DNA of 64,000 bases from Rhizophagus clarus (GCA_015698045.1 BLAL01000005.1:124001-188000); one strand, 5' to 3'; positions 1-11,857 are shown, numbered from the stretch's first letter. Numbers and translations: made by a program. The notes: generated from the sequence alone by a model not told the origin.

Positions 1-1
1 T

Positions 2-358
2 GGATTTGTGAAAGCATTATTGGAATCTATATGTTTAGCAAGACAAGATTATCAAAATATTTTACATGTAAAATTTTATGATAGGTTACCATCAAAAGAT
101 GTACCAAAATCGATTCATTCTCAACCTAATATTGATAAATTATTAAAACCTTATGTTGCTAGTGGTTATTTTATGTTAGAAATGTTTCCTAAACCTATTG
201 AACATTATATTAAAAAATATTTACCTGATGTAAGATGGAGTTTAGATAAGAGGTTTAAATATGAACCTGAACCGAATTATTTTGATTTAAAAATTGTTGG
301 TAATGTTTTTGATAAAAATGAAATTCTTAAATATTCTTCTCTTAACATAAATTTATAA
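2..358 (+). CDS. BTB/POZ (KCTD-like) family protein, 3' end only
   Basis: This is the C-terminal 118 codons of a gene that starts before the window. The reading frame is open from base 2 and begins with a DGF tripeptide. It then runs through a region resembling the tail of the BTB gene at 17024-17881: DGF followed by a helical stretch, then a KLLKPYVASGYFMLE segment matching KLLKPYSACAYSILDLYG there. The BTB fold itself lies outside the window. Members of this family in glomeromycete fungi are numerous and usually pair a T1/KCTD-type BTB domain with this conserved C-terminal module, whose role is unknown. The first GTG, at base 8, is internal and not a start. The call rests on similarity to the two other copies in this window. 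Confidence 0.6.
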   Translation, partial: GFVKALLESICLARQDYQNILHVKFYDRLPSKDVPKSIHSQPNIDKLLKPYVASGYFMLEMFPKPIEHYIKKYLPDVRWSLDKRFKYEPEPNYFDLKIVGNVFDKNEILKYSSLNINL

Positions 359-2501
359 ATTTGTAAATTTTCATTTTATTTATTATTTTTTTTTTTTTTT
401 TTCTTTTTTTTATTTCGTTTTTTTTTTTTTTTTTTTTTTTTCTAATTTTTTAATATTATTATTATTTTTTTTTTTAAAAAATAATATTTTTTTTTTTTTT
501 AGTATAATTTTATTAGAGTATAAAAAAAAAGTATCTTCAATATGTTTATAATTTTTAATAGCAAATATATAATTTAGATTATTAAAGTTTAGGTTTTGAC
601 TTTAATTAATTGTTTAGTGATTACTTATGTAATAAATTACTTTATCATTATTTAAACTTTAATCACGAATCACAACCAATCATCTACTCTTAACACGTCT
701 TGATTTCTCACGCGTAAACGATAAAGTTCATTTGACAACCAATTATAGCTCGTACTACTACTTTGGCTATTAAAGCATTTTTTTTATAAAAAAAAAAAAA
801 AAAAATTTTTTTCAGTTTTTCTTTCAAAAAAAAAAAAAGGCAACTGCAGTAAGTAAACTTATTTTTTATGTTTCGAGATCACATGGTACAATATAAAACG
901 CGTAAAAAAATTATTAAAAATTACGTCTCTGTATTTTAATTTAATTATTTCTAAAAAGTATTTCATTTGATAAGGTAGAATTACTCTTCCTACACAGTGA
1001 GTCATTATTTCGATTATGTCATATTTTAAAAGAATTAAACATCATGCTATTAAAAAACTTATTACTAATGAGTGTTACAATATTCGCTATTTCTCGGTGA
1101 TCAACAATAAGCTTAACCAGGTTAGGGGTGAGTGATCCGTCTGTAAACGTGTAATTTGAATCAACCGCATTCGTTTTGGCAAATAGCCGTATAAGACCAA
1201 TTGCTTTATGACGTTATTCTAAGTAATATGAGATGGAATTGTCTTCGATAAAGTAACACAGTTTCTTGTCACATTGAATGGTCATATATGATCAATGTAA
1301 AGCGTCTGTTCCACCGCCATCATCGTTACCACCGCCATCACACAAATAACAACTTCAAGATGATCCTCTGCGCCCAGATAAACACCATAATCAGTGAATT
1401 GTCAATACCATTGTAAATACAGCGAATATCTTCTGTTCAATTGGATTTGGAAACCCAATTTAATATCTAATTGAAGATTTTCAATTATTCTATGGATTGT
1501 TATCGTACTTGGACAATGAGAGTGAGTATTGTACATTTGGGCATACGTCAATGAGATGCCAGATGTCCAATGGATTATGATGTAAAGGTACAACTCCATA
1601 GGAGAATTTCATAAAACATCTGAAAGTATTAAGAAAAACTTTTGTAATAGTCCAATATAATAATAGGCAGAAATTAAATACTGAAATAAAATAATATAAA
1701 TTTACCAGTAGTTCTTCGTATATGAATGGTAAAGAAAGGAAGCTTCTGTTCAATTGAACGTTTGGAAACCAAATTTGATATCTAATTGGAGATGGGTTTA
1801 ATGGTTTGTTATTATTTGGATACATCAATCAAATGTCCAATGTACTCTGCGATATAAAGGTACGATATTTCATAAAAACATTGAAAGTAATGAAAAAACT
1901 TAATATAATGTCAAGATAATAAAATACAAAATTAAATATTGAAAATAAAATTACTGGTAATTCTTCGCACATCAGCGGAATCATCATTAAATTTGCGTTT
2001 AAAAAAAAAACGTGTAAATGTAGAATTAAGAAATAATTTTCGCCCAAAGATGATATTCATTATTAGTAATCCGTTTTTTTTTCTCTTGAATTTTTGATGA
2101 TTAACCTTCACAGAACTTATAAAAGATTGGTATATAGCGAAAGTATTTTTAAATTCATTTGTTAAATTGTTTTAAAGAGGTATCAGATTCGACGTGAATT
2201 ATGAAACCTGTGTCATATCATTTAGGATACCTAATGAACAACTGGTATAACAAAAATTAATAGATGGTTTTTAATAATGAATGTCATAATCTTATCATAA
2301 AGCGAAGATTGATTAAAAAAAAAACAACTGCAAGTATAATAATTAAAAACATCATTTTATTTTTGTTTTTTAATAAAATTATATTACGATTTCCTGAAAA
2401 TAATTTGAATCAAGTCTATCTCATATTTAAAATAAAAAATTAAAATAAAAAATATCTATTAAACTATAATATTCTACGCTTCGCTCCAAACAATAATCTT
2501 A
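359..2501. other. Intergenic DNA, AT-rich, with a degenerate tandem duplication
   Basis: No intact gene is seen here. Homopolymer T and A runs cluster at 380-540 and 780-835. The only organised part is the duplicated block at 1430-1980, listed separately. Short open frames on the minus strand between 1402 and 2047 come from that block. Confidence 0.6.
1430..1980. repeat. Diverged tandem duplication, unit about 250-310 bp
   Basis: Two consecutive copies begin CTTCTGTTCAATTG (near 1431 and 1743) and continue with matching blocks: GGAAACC, then ATATCTAATTG, then TTTCATAAAA, then ATTAAATA, then TTCTTCG. The second copy is shorter through deletions. On the minus strand each copy offers a short protein-like stretch (EELL and EELP) followed by GTAA, as if a duplicated exon with a splice donor had decayed. 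I do not recognise the parent gene. Confidence 0.5.
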
Positions 2502-3035
2502 TTATGTTGATTTTTCTTTTAATTCGTCAGATTCTGTCTGTTCATGTTTATCTTTTTCAATTTGAATTGAGGGAAGCCATTGAACTGGATATTGATTATA
2601 AAATGACCAGGGTGGAAGCACAAACTTTTTTTTTTTTTTATAAAAAAGGAGTTGCGTAAGAAAAATGAATGAAAAAGACCAAAATTGATTTTAATAAATC
2701 AAATACATACTAAAGCAGTTAAAAAAATTCCGCCTGCATAAATTTGAAAAGTCAAAGCAAGATTTTGTAGTAAAAATCCCACAATAAATCCAATAATCTA
2801 AATATAAGAATAAAATCAAATAAATATTTCCTTTGTAATAAAAGGATATATTAGAGATCATATACAATATATACCGCAAATAAAATGATTCCCACTTGAG
2901 AAATTAATTCGGACCGTTTTTGACCTTCAAAATCCTAAAAATATATGTATATAAAATTTTTGATTTAGTTGATCAAATGTTAATATTCAATAATAATAAT
3001 AAAGGTGCTCTTACAATTTTCCATTCGAACAACAT
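2502..3035 (-). CDS. SPC1: Signal peptidase complex subunit 1 (SPC1/SPCS1-like), four exons
   Basis: This is the small non-catalytic subunit of the ER signal peptidase complex, which removes signal peptides from secretory proteins. No single open frame reveals it. It is assembled from four minus-strand exons with GT-AG junctions, all phase 0: 3035-3015, 2934-2875, 2797-2711 and 2624-2502. The resulting 96-residue protein is the usual size for the family. It starts MLFEWKI, then DFEGQKRSELISQ, which is the family's (D)xxGQK cytosolic entry. Two hydrophobic helices follow, around residues 18-37 and 41-57. Next comes LPPWSFYNQYPVQWLP, the hallmark PPW..Y....(L/V).WLP motif, then a charged tail. 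It is divergently arranged with the TPR gene at 3434. The first exon is only seven codons, so the exact start is less certain than the rest. Confidence 0.85.
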
Positions 3036-3433
3036 AATGGTAAATGACAAAGAAAAAAAAAAAAAAATATCAAATTAAATAAGCCTAATTAAATTAAATA
3101 AATGATAAATTAGGAATGATAAAAAACAATTTATTATTTATAGCTTTAAAAAGAAATTAACTCGTCAAATTCTAATACATTCGATTAAAAAAAAAAAAAA
3201 AAAATTTGACAAACTTCCTTATTATAAGTTTTTTTTCAAAGTTATCTTTGTACAACGAAACGTGGAGCTAATTGATTAATCACCCAAATTGATTGGTAGA
3301 TTGCAAGAAATCGTTATCAGATTGAAAATCATCTTTTTTAAGGTAAATAAAAATGCTTACAAATTAAAAAACTTTTTTATTTTTAATATTTTTTCTTTTT
3401 TTTCAAAAAAAAAAAAAAAAAAAAAAATTTAAA
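3036..3433. promoter_or_regulatory. Bidirectional promoter region between SPC1 and EMW1-like genes
   Basis: About 400 bp separates two divergently transcribed housekeeping genes. It is AT-rich, with A-tracts at 3052-3067, 3187-3204 and 3407-3427. The last tract lies directly before the ATG at 3434. No specific factor sites can be named from sequence alone. Confidence 0.4.
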
Positions 3434-6004
3434 ATGGATTCTTCAGACATTACAACAAATTATATTGAAAAATTAGAATGGACACTAATTTTAGGAAATT
3501 CTATAGAGGAGGATTCATCAAATTCAACTAAAATTTTAGTATCAAATATTATTAATGGACTATATAAGGAATGTTTGACATCTGATATAGCAAAACAGAT
3601 TTTTGGGACAGAATTATCTGTAGAGGATGATTATGTAAAAAAATTTGTAGAAGATTTGGATGTAAAAGCATATATTTCTAACAGGATCAAGGAGTATATT
3701 TCAAGTAATTCATCAGAATCAGAATCACAACAGCATCAGTCATATAGGCAGCTTAATTTGCTCTGTGTCGCAATCGCTTGTTTAAATGCCTTTATACAAG
3801 TTTCTTGGACGGGACCAAATTTTGATCTTGAATCGCAAGATATTTTACCAGCAATTATAAGAGAAAAATGCAAATCTGACGAATTAAATAAGAAAGCTCT
3901 TGAAATATTGTCTGTTGATGGTGAAGAAACTTACCATTTAACACCTCAAGCTTTATATCTTTTAATTTCAAAAATTATTTTGGTGGAAAATGAACAAATT
4001 TATACTTATTTAAAAACTTCTTTATGGTGGGCGCAGAGAGTTTTATTCCTTCAACAGCGTATTCTAGATGATTTTTCCGGTTCTTTGCACGATTTAATGT
4101 TGCAATATTTTAAAACACTTGAAAATAAACTTCCTTCAACAAATCTAGATATTTATACTAGATATTATATTGAGGTCGGTCTTTTATATCATTATTATGG
4201 TCAAGATTCTTTAGGATTTGATTATTTTTTGAAAGCACAAAAATCAAGTGGATTTCAATGGAGATTAACTGGAGCATTAGGTAAAAGAACAAAATTTCAA
4301 ACGTTTGATGTGTCACAATTGTTAATTGTCGCAAATAGTGCCGATTCTAAAGAATCTCAAGATGAAAACGATACCAAAAAAAATCTTCCGGATAATGTAA
4401 TTTTGAACGATGATACTTTGTTGGAAAAAATCGAATTCTCTAAACAAGATGATCAAAAAGATGACAAAGATAATACAGATTTGGATCCTCATAATCAAAA
4501 GAATCTTAAAGTTATTGATCAATGTCTTTTGCTCGCTTTTTGTTTAGATGTGAAAAATACAAATCCATCTCATGGAATTACTATAGAGCAAATGGTACCT
4601 TATGTATCTCGCGTATTAGAAAATCCAAACAATTGGATGGTTTACACTATGGCATTATTATTAAGATCACGCCTTGAAAAGGCAAAGGTTCGAACAGTTG
4701 AACGTTCTGTTCTTCAACTTCAAGCGCTCGTTGATCAACTTCCTCTTGAACTTTCTAGTGCGCAAGAACGAATAGCATATTTTTATCAAATTTTATTACC
4801 GCCAAAATGGGAAATGGAAAAGGAACTTGCTGTGCAATATTTGTCATTAGGTGTACTTCGTTCATCTTTACAAATATTTGAACGACTAGAAATGTGGGAA
4901 GATGTGATCAACTGTTATATTATGCTTGAAAAGGAAGAAAAGGCTAAACAGATTATACAGGAACAACTCCAGAAAACACCAGATTCACCAAAACTTTATT
5001 GTCTTTTGGGTGACGTTGAAAAGAATCCAAAACATTGGGAACATGCATGGGAAATTTCGGGTCATCGATTCGCTCGTGCTATGCGATCTCTTGGTGGATA
5101 CTGGTATAAACATGAAGATTATCGAAAATCTATTGATTGTTATGCGAATGCCCTCAAAATAAATCCTCTTTTTGAAAATTCTTGGTTTATTCAGGGATGT
5201 GCTGCGATGCATTTGGAAGAATGGGAAATCGCCATACAAGCTTTTTCTCGAGTTATATCTATTGATCCTGAAAATTCTGAAGCTTGGAATAATTTAGCAT
5301 CAGTGTTCTTGAGACAAAATCGTAAACCTGATGCTTTCAATGCATTACAACAAGGATTGAAATTAAAATATGATAGTTGGAAAATATGGACAAATTATAT
5401 GTATACAGCTATTGATATTGGTGAGTTCTCTGAAACTATGAGAGCCATGCAACGTGTTGTGGATTTACGATGGGAAAGGGAAAAAGAATTATGTGTTGAT
5501 TTGGAAGTGCTAGAACTATTAATAAATGCCGTTACGAAAGATATCCAAGGTGCATCTAAATTAGCACTGAGACTTGAAAATTTATTGACCGAAACTATTA
5601 CTTCTCGAATTACTTCAAATCATCAAATTTGGCGACTCTGTGCTCAATTTTGGTTTTGGAAAAAGGATTATGATAAATCTCTCGATGCATACTTGAAAGC
5701 ATATCGAAGCGTATTACATGATCCAATGTTAGAAAATTCGGAGATTGTATTCGAAAAAGTAGCCAATGTAGCATTGGATGTCGTAGAAGCATACCAGAAT
5801 GTTGGTGATAAGAAAGTTATACGAAGTAAAACTAAAAAAGATTCTAATACGGATATAATAGAAGAGGAAGAGATTATTGTTTGTAAAGATTGGAAATATC
5901 AAGCTAAAAGTTTATTAAAAAGTTTAATAGGAAAAACAAAAAATTCTTTTGAAGACACACCAATGCATAATAAGCTAAAAGAGACTTTAAAAGAATTAAG
6001 TTAA
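3434..6004 (+). CDS. EMW1: TPR protein of the EMW1/TTC27 family
   Basis: An intronless 856-residue protein, matching the roughly 850-900 residues usual for yeast Emw1 and animal TTC27. In yeast this essential protein is linked to cell-wall integrity. The family is otherwise known as a TPR scaffold with a conserved N-terminal helical half. Around residues 275-285 the family signature GALGKRTKFQ is present. The TPR array occupies about residues 500-700: HRFARAMRSLGGYWYKHEDY, then repeats ending NPLFENSWF and DPENSEAWNNLA. Residues near 315-355 form an acidic, low-complexity linker. The ATG at 3434 follows a long A-tract and gives a full-length N-terminus; no upstream in-frame Met fits better. 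The 3' end is followed by about 600 bp of noncoding DNA. Confidence 0.88.
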   Translation: MDSSDITTNYIEKLEWTLILGNSIEEDSSNSTKILVSNIINGLYKECLTSDIAKQIFGTELSVEDDYVKKFVEDLDVKAYISNRIKEYISSNSSESESQQHQSYRQLNLLCVAIACLNAFIQVSWTGPNFDLESQDILPAIIREKCKSDELNKKALEILSVDGEETYHLTPQALYLLISKIILVENEQIYTYLKTSLWWAQRVLFLQQRILDDFSGSLHDLMLQYFKTLENKLPSTNLDIYTRYYIEVGLLYHYYGQDSLGFDYFLKAQKSSGFQWRLTGALGKRTKFQTFDVSQLLIVANSADSKESQDENDTKKNLPDNVILNDDTLLEKIEFSKQDDQKDDKDNTDLDPHNQKNLKVIDQCLLLAFCLDVKNTNPSHGITIEQMVPYVSRVLENPNNWMVYTMALLLRSRLEKAKVRTVERSVLQLQALVDQLPLELSSAQERIAYFYQILLPPKWEMEKELAVQYLSLGVLRSSLQIFERLEMWEDVINCYIMLEKEEKAKQIIQEQLQKTPDSPKLYCLLGDVEKNPKHWEHAWEISGHRFARAMRSLGGYWYKHEDYRKSIDCYANALKINPLFENSWFIQGCAAMHLEEWEIAIQAFSRVISIDPENSEAWNNLASVFLRQNRKPDAFNALQQGLKLKYDSWKIWTNYMYTAIDIGEFSETMRAMQRVVDLRWEREKELCVDLEVLELLINAVTKDIQGASKLALRLENLLTETITSRITSNHQIWRLCAQFWFWKKDYDKSLDAYLKAYRSVLHDPMLENSEIVFEKVANVALDVVEAYQNVGDKKVIRSKTKKDSNTDIIEEEEIIVCKDWKYQAKSLLKSLIGKTKNSFEDTPMHNKLKETLKELS

Positions 6005-6616
6005 CAAGTATATTAGAATTTTTTTTTTTAATTTTGTATTTTAATATTTTTGTTTAGAAATAATTTTTAATATAGTGTTGTAAAAATTAAACATTATTCC
6101 TTTTGAATAATACAACTAAATTATTCCTGCCTAGAATTTCCGATTTTTCACTTCTAGTAATTTAAATTATCGGAAGTCAGGTCTGGAATAAAATTAGTAA
6201 AACAAAGGTGGCAAGATTTGTGGCAAATGCTGTGTACAACATGCAATGTTCTAACTCGAATTTTATTTGTTAATAAAGGATTAGAGCGTTATTCAATATC
6301 ATCATACAAATGAAAGAAGATTGATTATTCCTAATAACTTCTAGACACATGAATCATAAGCAGTGAAATTTATAAAGTTCGCAATATAGCAAAGAAAAAA
6401 AATAAACTTTTGAATAAACAATAAAATCTGCAAAATCCTGAAAATAATAGTAATATGTAAGCAAATCAATGCAACCAAGTGGCATTTTCAATACCCTTAA
6501 GAACTATTTTCCAACGATTCATAACTTTGAACATTTTATTTACGTTCCTTCTCCTGTTCATTAAACCACCACCGCACAATGAGTGTTCATGTCTCTTCTA
6601 CAATTTTTTTTATAGT
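6005..6616. other. Intergenic DNA with a 70 bp imperfect hairpin
   Basis: No gene is seen. At 6121-6192 an imperfect inverted repeat pairs TTATTCCTGCCTAGAATTTC on the left with GAAGTCAGGTCTGGAATAA on the right. It could be a remnant of a miniature element or part of the 3' region of the upstream gene. Confidence 0.45.
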
Positions 6617-7726
6617 TTAAAAAAACAAATAAATATTGATGATAAGGATTAAACAAGTTAAACAGGACAAAAAAATAATTATTACCACATTACGTCCATG
6701 ACGACGTCTTTTTTGCCCAGTTTTCTTCATTTTGTCGGTAGGTTTTGCAGAAACATGCGGTACTTTATCCATTTCATACAATTTACTTCTCGTGTCAAAT
6801 TCTTTCTCAAGTTCCTCATAAATGAGTTTAGCGTGTTCTTTTAAAAGATAAAGGGAGAGTTTTGCGACAGTTACATTGACTTGACGAGGCTCATCTTGAA
6901 CGCGTTCAGTTTCACTATCATTTAAGTCTGTCTTATCTTGATATTTTTTTTCCTTTTCGCTACTATTTTCATCATGATTTTCAATTTCATCATCTATACA
7001 TCTGAATTTTTCTTCAACATCATCAGCCCAGGAAATTGGTTTTTCTTCATATATATCATTCAAAAAGTCATCTTTTTCATCCTTTGATAAAATTCGTTGT
7101 GTTTTCTTTCGTGATTTTTCATCTAATTGCTCCTTTTCTTTACCTTTCACTTCTTCCTTTTTACCAACTGATTTTTCGAGTAAAGGATCATGCATTTGCT
7201 GCTTGATTTGTAGTCTTTTATTTTTAAATTTTCTTAAAGTTGCTTTGGATACAATATCTTTATAATTTTCTTCTTGTTTTGCTTCATTTAGTTCATTCTT
7301 CAATTCATTCTTCAATTCATTCTTCCATTCATTCTTCCATTCATATTCGAAAACTTCAAAAACTTCAACCCAGTTCGCAATCAAACCAATATTACCTTGA
7401 CTATTTTTAATGTCATCCTGAAATAAAGCTTGATACATATCACAAGCCGAATTGGCTTTTTTGATGAAATCAGGAAGTTCAACAACCTTACGTTGTTTGT
7501 CATCCTCGGAAGTGATAATGGTTTCATGAATATTACGATACACTTTCTCAAGTCGACGAGTAAAGATTTTTAATACGACAGTTAATGGGACAAATGTTAT
7601 TTTGATTGACGGCTCTTTTTCGTGATCGGGTGATTGAGAAGGTGGAGTTAATGTTTGACAAGATGTAAATGTTGGTGATGATTCCGGAATCTCTAACGTT
7701 GATGCCGGGACTTTTAAAGTTGACAT
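6617..7726 (-). CDS. Tail-anchored, charged coiled-coil protein of unknown function
   Basis: I do not recognise this 369-residue protein. Its N-terminal 40 residues are Ser/Thr/Pro-rich and disordered. Residues about 45-125 look folded and helical. A short tandem repeat of KNEW/KNEL units lies near residues 128-148; at the DNA level it is a 12 bp repeat around 7290-7345. The middle is highly charged (Lys/Glu/Asp) and probably coiled coil. The last 23 residues form one strongly hydrophobic helix (VVIIIFLSCLTCLILIINIY) directly after a basic RRRHGR cluster, with almost nothing beyond. That is the layout of a tail-anchored membrane protein with the bulk in the cytosol. The ATG at 7726 is the first in frame. 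No introns are evident. Confidence 0.65.
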   Translation of the reverse strand: MSTLKVPASTLEIPESSPTFTSCQTLTPPSQSPDHEKEPSIKITFVPLTVVLKIFTRRLEKVYRNIHETIITSEDDKQRKVVELPDFIKKANSACDMYQALFQDDIKNSQGNIGLIANWVEVFEVFEYEWKNEWKNELKNELKNELNEAKQEENYKDIVSKATLRKFKNKRLQIKQQMHDPLLEKSVGKKEEVKGKEKEQLDEKSRKKTQRILSKDEKDDFLNDIYEEKPISWADDVEEKFRCIDDEIENHDENSSEKEKKYQDKTDLNDSETERVQDEPRQVNVTVAKLSLYLLKEHAKLIYEELEKEFDTRSKLYEMDKVPHVSAKPTDKMKKTGQKRRRHGRNVVIIIFLSCLTCLILIINIYLFF

Positions 7727-10021
7727 TATAATGCAGAAAGAATAATTTAATCCAGATTATTTATTATCAAAGAAATTTTTATCATAAGAAAAAAAAAATC
7801 GGTATTAAAAAATGATGTATATTTTTATATTTTATTACCTGAGTTATTATATAACATTTTTTCAAATGTGGCAATCAACCAAATATAAAAAAGAAGAGAT
7901 TTGATTTTGAGAAAGTCAAAATAATTTAACATCAATTGATTTAAAGAGAATTTGATTTGGTTTTTAAATTCTTTACTTTTAAACTCGTACATGATTGTAA
8001 AAATTGATGTCCTCCCTATTTTCGATTGATCTTTTTTTTTTACTATAAATTTACATCATATTATAGTAATAGTGATGGCAAGTGATTGAACCAATCATTT
8101 TGATAAATTGATCTTTGATACCAACCAATTCTTTAAACTCTTTTATCAAAACGTAGTTAAAACAGCACAAACTTTAGAAAATTCGAATAAGAAATAAACA
8201 TTGATTAGATATGTATTTAGCTGTGACTTGATGTAATTAATGTATTACACAATATAGTAAATTGCAAGTAGCTTGAAGCTATGAATAATAAATTATTAAT
8301 ATCAGTAATAATTAATTGACGACTTTATGTTTATTCAGTTAATTACAGTTAAATTCGCAACCTGTTTTGTCACGTAAGAAGTAAAATTTAAGTTGGATTG
8401 TAGCTCGATTTGAAAAGTTATTGCCGTTTTGAATATATTTTGCCAACACTAATGTTTCAAAGGCATGAGATCCATTACTTGAGAGAATGTCTTGGATATT
8501 TAGATCTTTTAACATTTAATTTCACCCTTTTGTTTTTCCTCAAGCTAACTAACTGTATAACAGTGTTGGCAATGACTTGAAACGATCTCAAATAACTTCA
8601 ATTTTGAAGCGCAAATGAACGAACTCATCGAAAAAAAAAAAAAATAGCAAAGAACCTCGAAAAATCATGATTTGTACCTGTATTTCCGAAGAAAACGAAC
8701 ATTAACAATATTATAGACCTTTGTACCTTTGTAGAGCCTATTTTTACTGTACTTCAGATTTAATTCTTATAAATAGGGAAAGAACGTTGATTTTGACATA
8801 GGATATGTATGATATTATAATTAATAGACGCTTACTGAATTGGTCTTTCCACCGTTAATTCGTTTATAATTTCATGTTAAGAGTTACCTATTTGAAAGAT
8901 TAGGATACGCGGGCTTATGTCAAAGCAATTCTTTGAATGATGGCTTATCGAGAGTTACCCACGTGTGTACATGGAGACGACCCTACTGCCTGCTTGTAAC
9001 AGTTAAACATCAACTTAACATACGTCTCATCCTTCTGTGTTTATTATATAAAGCTTCACTTTATGCTTGAAAAACCAATGGTATCGGGAAAAGACATCAT
9101 CACTCCATTAACTGGAGAATGTTCGTCAAAGGGCACAAAATAGAATACTCTGAGTGCGTTGAACGGACAAAATCTGATGAATCATTACATTATTCATTAA
9201 TTCGTAGTTTTTCTTCATATCAAAGAAGAGAACTTTTAATTGTCTTGAAGTTATAGCTCAGTTACATTTATTAAAAAGTTGGATTATATTTATACATCGC
9301 GACTAATAATAATGACAAGATTTGACTCAGTTCACTATGACTCTGTTCCTCACGCAGAAACGTGGCTTTCAAAAAACGGACCTAGTGCTGAACTGCTGAT
9401 CAATCATGACATCGATCCGTGAATTAATTTAACACTTAAATAATGTAACCGGACGTAAACCTCCGCGAATTTAAAAAAAAGTGAACTTAGGATATCCTGA
9501 AACGTAAAGCATTATGTCTGAATTTTGGGTATTATTTATCTATAAATGGAATTATAACTAATAAAATCTATAAAATATCAAAAATCCGCCAACAAGATCA
9601 TTAAAAATGTTACACAATGTATTCCAATAATAAATAATTGGTTTATTCTTGGATCGTTTGTTCTTATAATTTAATACTGCAATAATCATTAATTAATTAA
9701 TTAAGATAATTAAGATTACTAAATAAAAATGTTTAATTAAAGAAAATTTTTAAACTTGGATGTTCCGTCAATCCCGACAATCCGTGATAACTTTTAAATT
9801 TTGATGCTAAAAATAATTATTTCCGTAAAAGGTGTAACTAAATTAATCTTTGTGTACCTATTTTTGTCTACTCCTATTCTCCTAAGTTTGAACTTAAAAA
9901 AGTATAGCAGCCAATTGACTATCTTGCGTATGTACTACCGCTTATTTATAAATGAAAAAGTAATTTCGGTCGTGTCCTCTTTTCCTTCAGTCCAGTTTTT
10001 TCTTTCAATAAAATAGTAAAG
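7727..10021. other. Intergenic DNA, 2.3 kb, nothing recognised
   Basis: No coding region, RNA gene or clear repeat is supported. Base composition is less extreme than in other gaps between about 8850 and 9450, but all six frames are closed. The final 220 bp is the probable promoter and leader of the glycosyltransferase gene; a short open frame at 9801-10016 has no protein-like character. Confidence 0.5.
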
Positions 10022-11857
10022 ATGGGAAAGAAAGACGGCAAGGTGCCCGTGCAAAACCCTTTTCGTAAAATAAACATCTATGTAGCTGTATTTCTTATAA
10101 CTTTTCTTCTTTTACTGTCCTATGTTTTTAATCCTTATGACCAAATGATAAGTAATGAAAAAATAGATAATGAAGCAGACAAAATAGGAGAGCCAGGAAA
10201 TTATAATATATTATTTGCGATTACTTCTACAGTTGGTGCTATACATCAAAGGAGGTTATTAAGAGAAGCACTTTTTGGTATCAAGAATAACTTGGAACCA
10301 TGTATGTCTCAGGATGGTAACGTTTATTATAAGTTCTTAATTGAACCATATAGAAGTGTAGAAAGAGGCAAGTTAAGAGATTTTACTGCAGAAGTAGTTG
10401 AATATGATGACATTAAGGAATTTCCAAATCTTAGTGATAAAACTTTTCAAGAGAACATTCTCCAATGGGTAATAAATTTATCAAAATTTTTATTGATTTA
10501 CACATATATATATTTTGTACATATATTTGTAATTATTTAACAAACGAAATTTAATTATTCTTCTCTAGGCACTAGATCTCGGAGTTAATAAAGACATTAA
10601 TTATAATTATCTTGTAATTATTAATGACAAGGCTCTTATTAATCTTGAAAAACTTCAACAAGTTTTGAAAGGAGCCATTAATGGAAACGTATTGACGCCA
10701 ACTCAAAAACGTAGACTTATGTGGGGTTCATTCATGACCGAAGATGCTGATGATATGGCCATCATTCTTGGCCGTGATGCTATTGCTCCCATTCTCAATT
10801 CAAAAAATAGTATTAAAGTCGTTAACTCAAACTTTACAAATACAATTACACAAGCTTTCCAATATTACCGAAAATATCCTAAGGAGACCGATTTGTATCT
10901 TGTGAATGATGAAGTCGGAATTATCGAATTTCCAAATGCCGTAGAGAATGTTTCTATTGAAAAAACTATAGCTGTTGGTCGTTTATACCTGGAAGAAGAT
11001 ATGAGAGACTTACTTGAACATCTTTCAATTCCCAAAACTTTGATTTGTCGTCCTCCGAATGACCCAAATAAATTAAAAATTGCTGTTGTCACTAGCAGTT
11101 TCGTTTATGATAATCTTTGTATGCTTCCCGCAGCTCGTATGACAGGTGATAACAAACGTGGTTATGCTCAAAGAAATGGATACTCTTTTGTAGGAAGATC
11201 AGCTGAATTTACTCAACAAGTTAGTAAAAAACGTAAAACTGTTTGGGGCAAATTTGATGCTGTTGAAAAAATCCTTCCGCATTATGACTGGATATTCTGG
11301 CTTGATATGGATACCGTAATAATGAATTATAATGTAACCGTAGAAGGTCTTTTTGAAAAATTTGTTGACATAGTTGGTGGATGGGAAGAATTTGAAAAGA
11401 AACACTTAATTGTTGCGAGACCAGTACATGATGTAATGATTAATGCCGGAGTATTTATGTTGAGAAATTCCCAATGGAGCCGAGATTTTCTTAGAATTGC
11501 ACAACAAAGAAGAGATCTTTATTTGGGCCATATGTATGAACAACATGCCATGTGGGATCTTATACGAGAACCAGAATGGGCACCTGGAGTAAGTTGAAAT
11601 TATAGTTTTGCTTTTTGATCATGGTTAAAAAATATATAACTCATTTTTTAATTTTTAAATTGCAGACTTTATATTTAGACCAAGATGATCGTACTTTTAA
11701 TACTTTCCCATCTCGATATATACGTGGTGATTTCGTTGTACATTATGCTCCAGATGGTTGCCCTGCAAAACCGATCATTGATGCTATCGGTAAAATGAAA
11801 TTATTAGAAATAAATCCTGATATGGAAATAAAACTCGACCATCTTATGGATCATTAA
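10022..11857 (+). CDS. Golgi-type glycosyltransferase: GT31-like half plus GT34 (MNN10/GMA12-like) half
   Basis: Three exons, 10022-10468, 10569-11588 and 11666-11857, joined by GT-AG introns in phase 0, give 552 residues. A type II signal anchor (VAVFLITFLLLLSYVF) lies near residues 23-38. Residues about 60-240 resemble a GT31 beta-1,3-glycosyltransferase: a REALFG helix, then VVEYDDIKEFPNLSDKTFQE, equivalent to the family's Y.DI....F.D.Y.NLT.KT block. The metal-binding DDD is replaced by INDK, so this half is probably inactive. Residues about 340-540 are a GT34 domain, which transfers alpha-linked mannose or galactose. The DxD motif is D395-M-D397 in FWLDMDTVIMN, followed by NAGVFMLRNS and a final FVVHYA. 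Luminal action on N-glycans or cell-wall mannan is inferred from the family. Confidence 0.82.

Noticed and set aside
1490-2047. Two adjacent minus-strand frames as a gene
   Set aside because: They coincide with the diverged tandem duplication, contain no recognisable domain, and are separated by stops.
7727-10021. tRNA or other RNA genes in the large gaps
   Set aside because: No cloverleaf with a B-box-like GGTTCGAATCC was found by eye in this or the other intergenic stretches; a covariance-model scan would be decisive.
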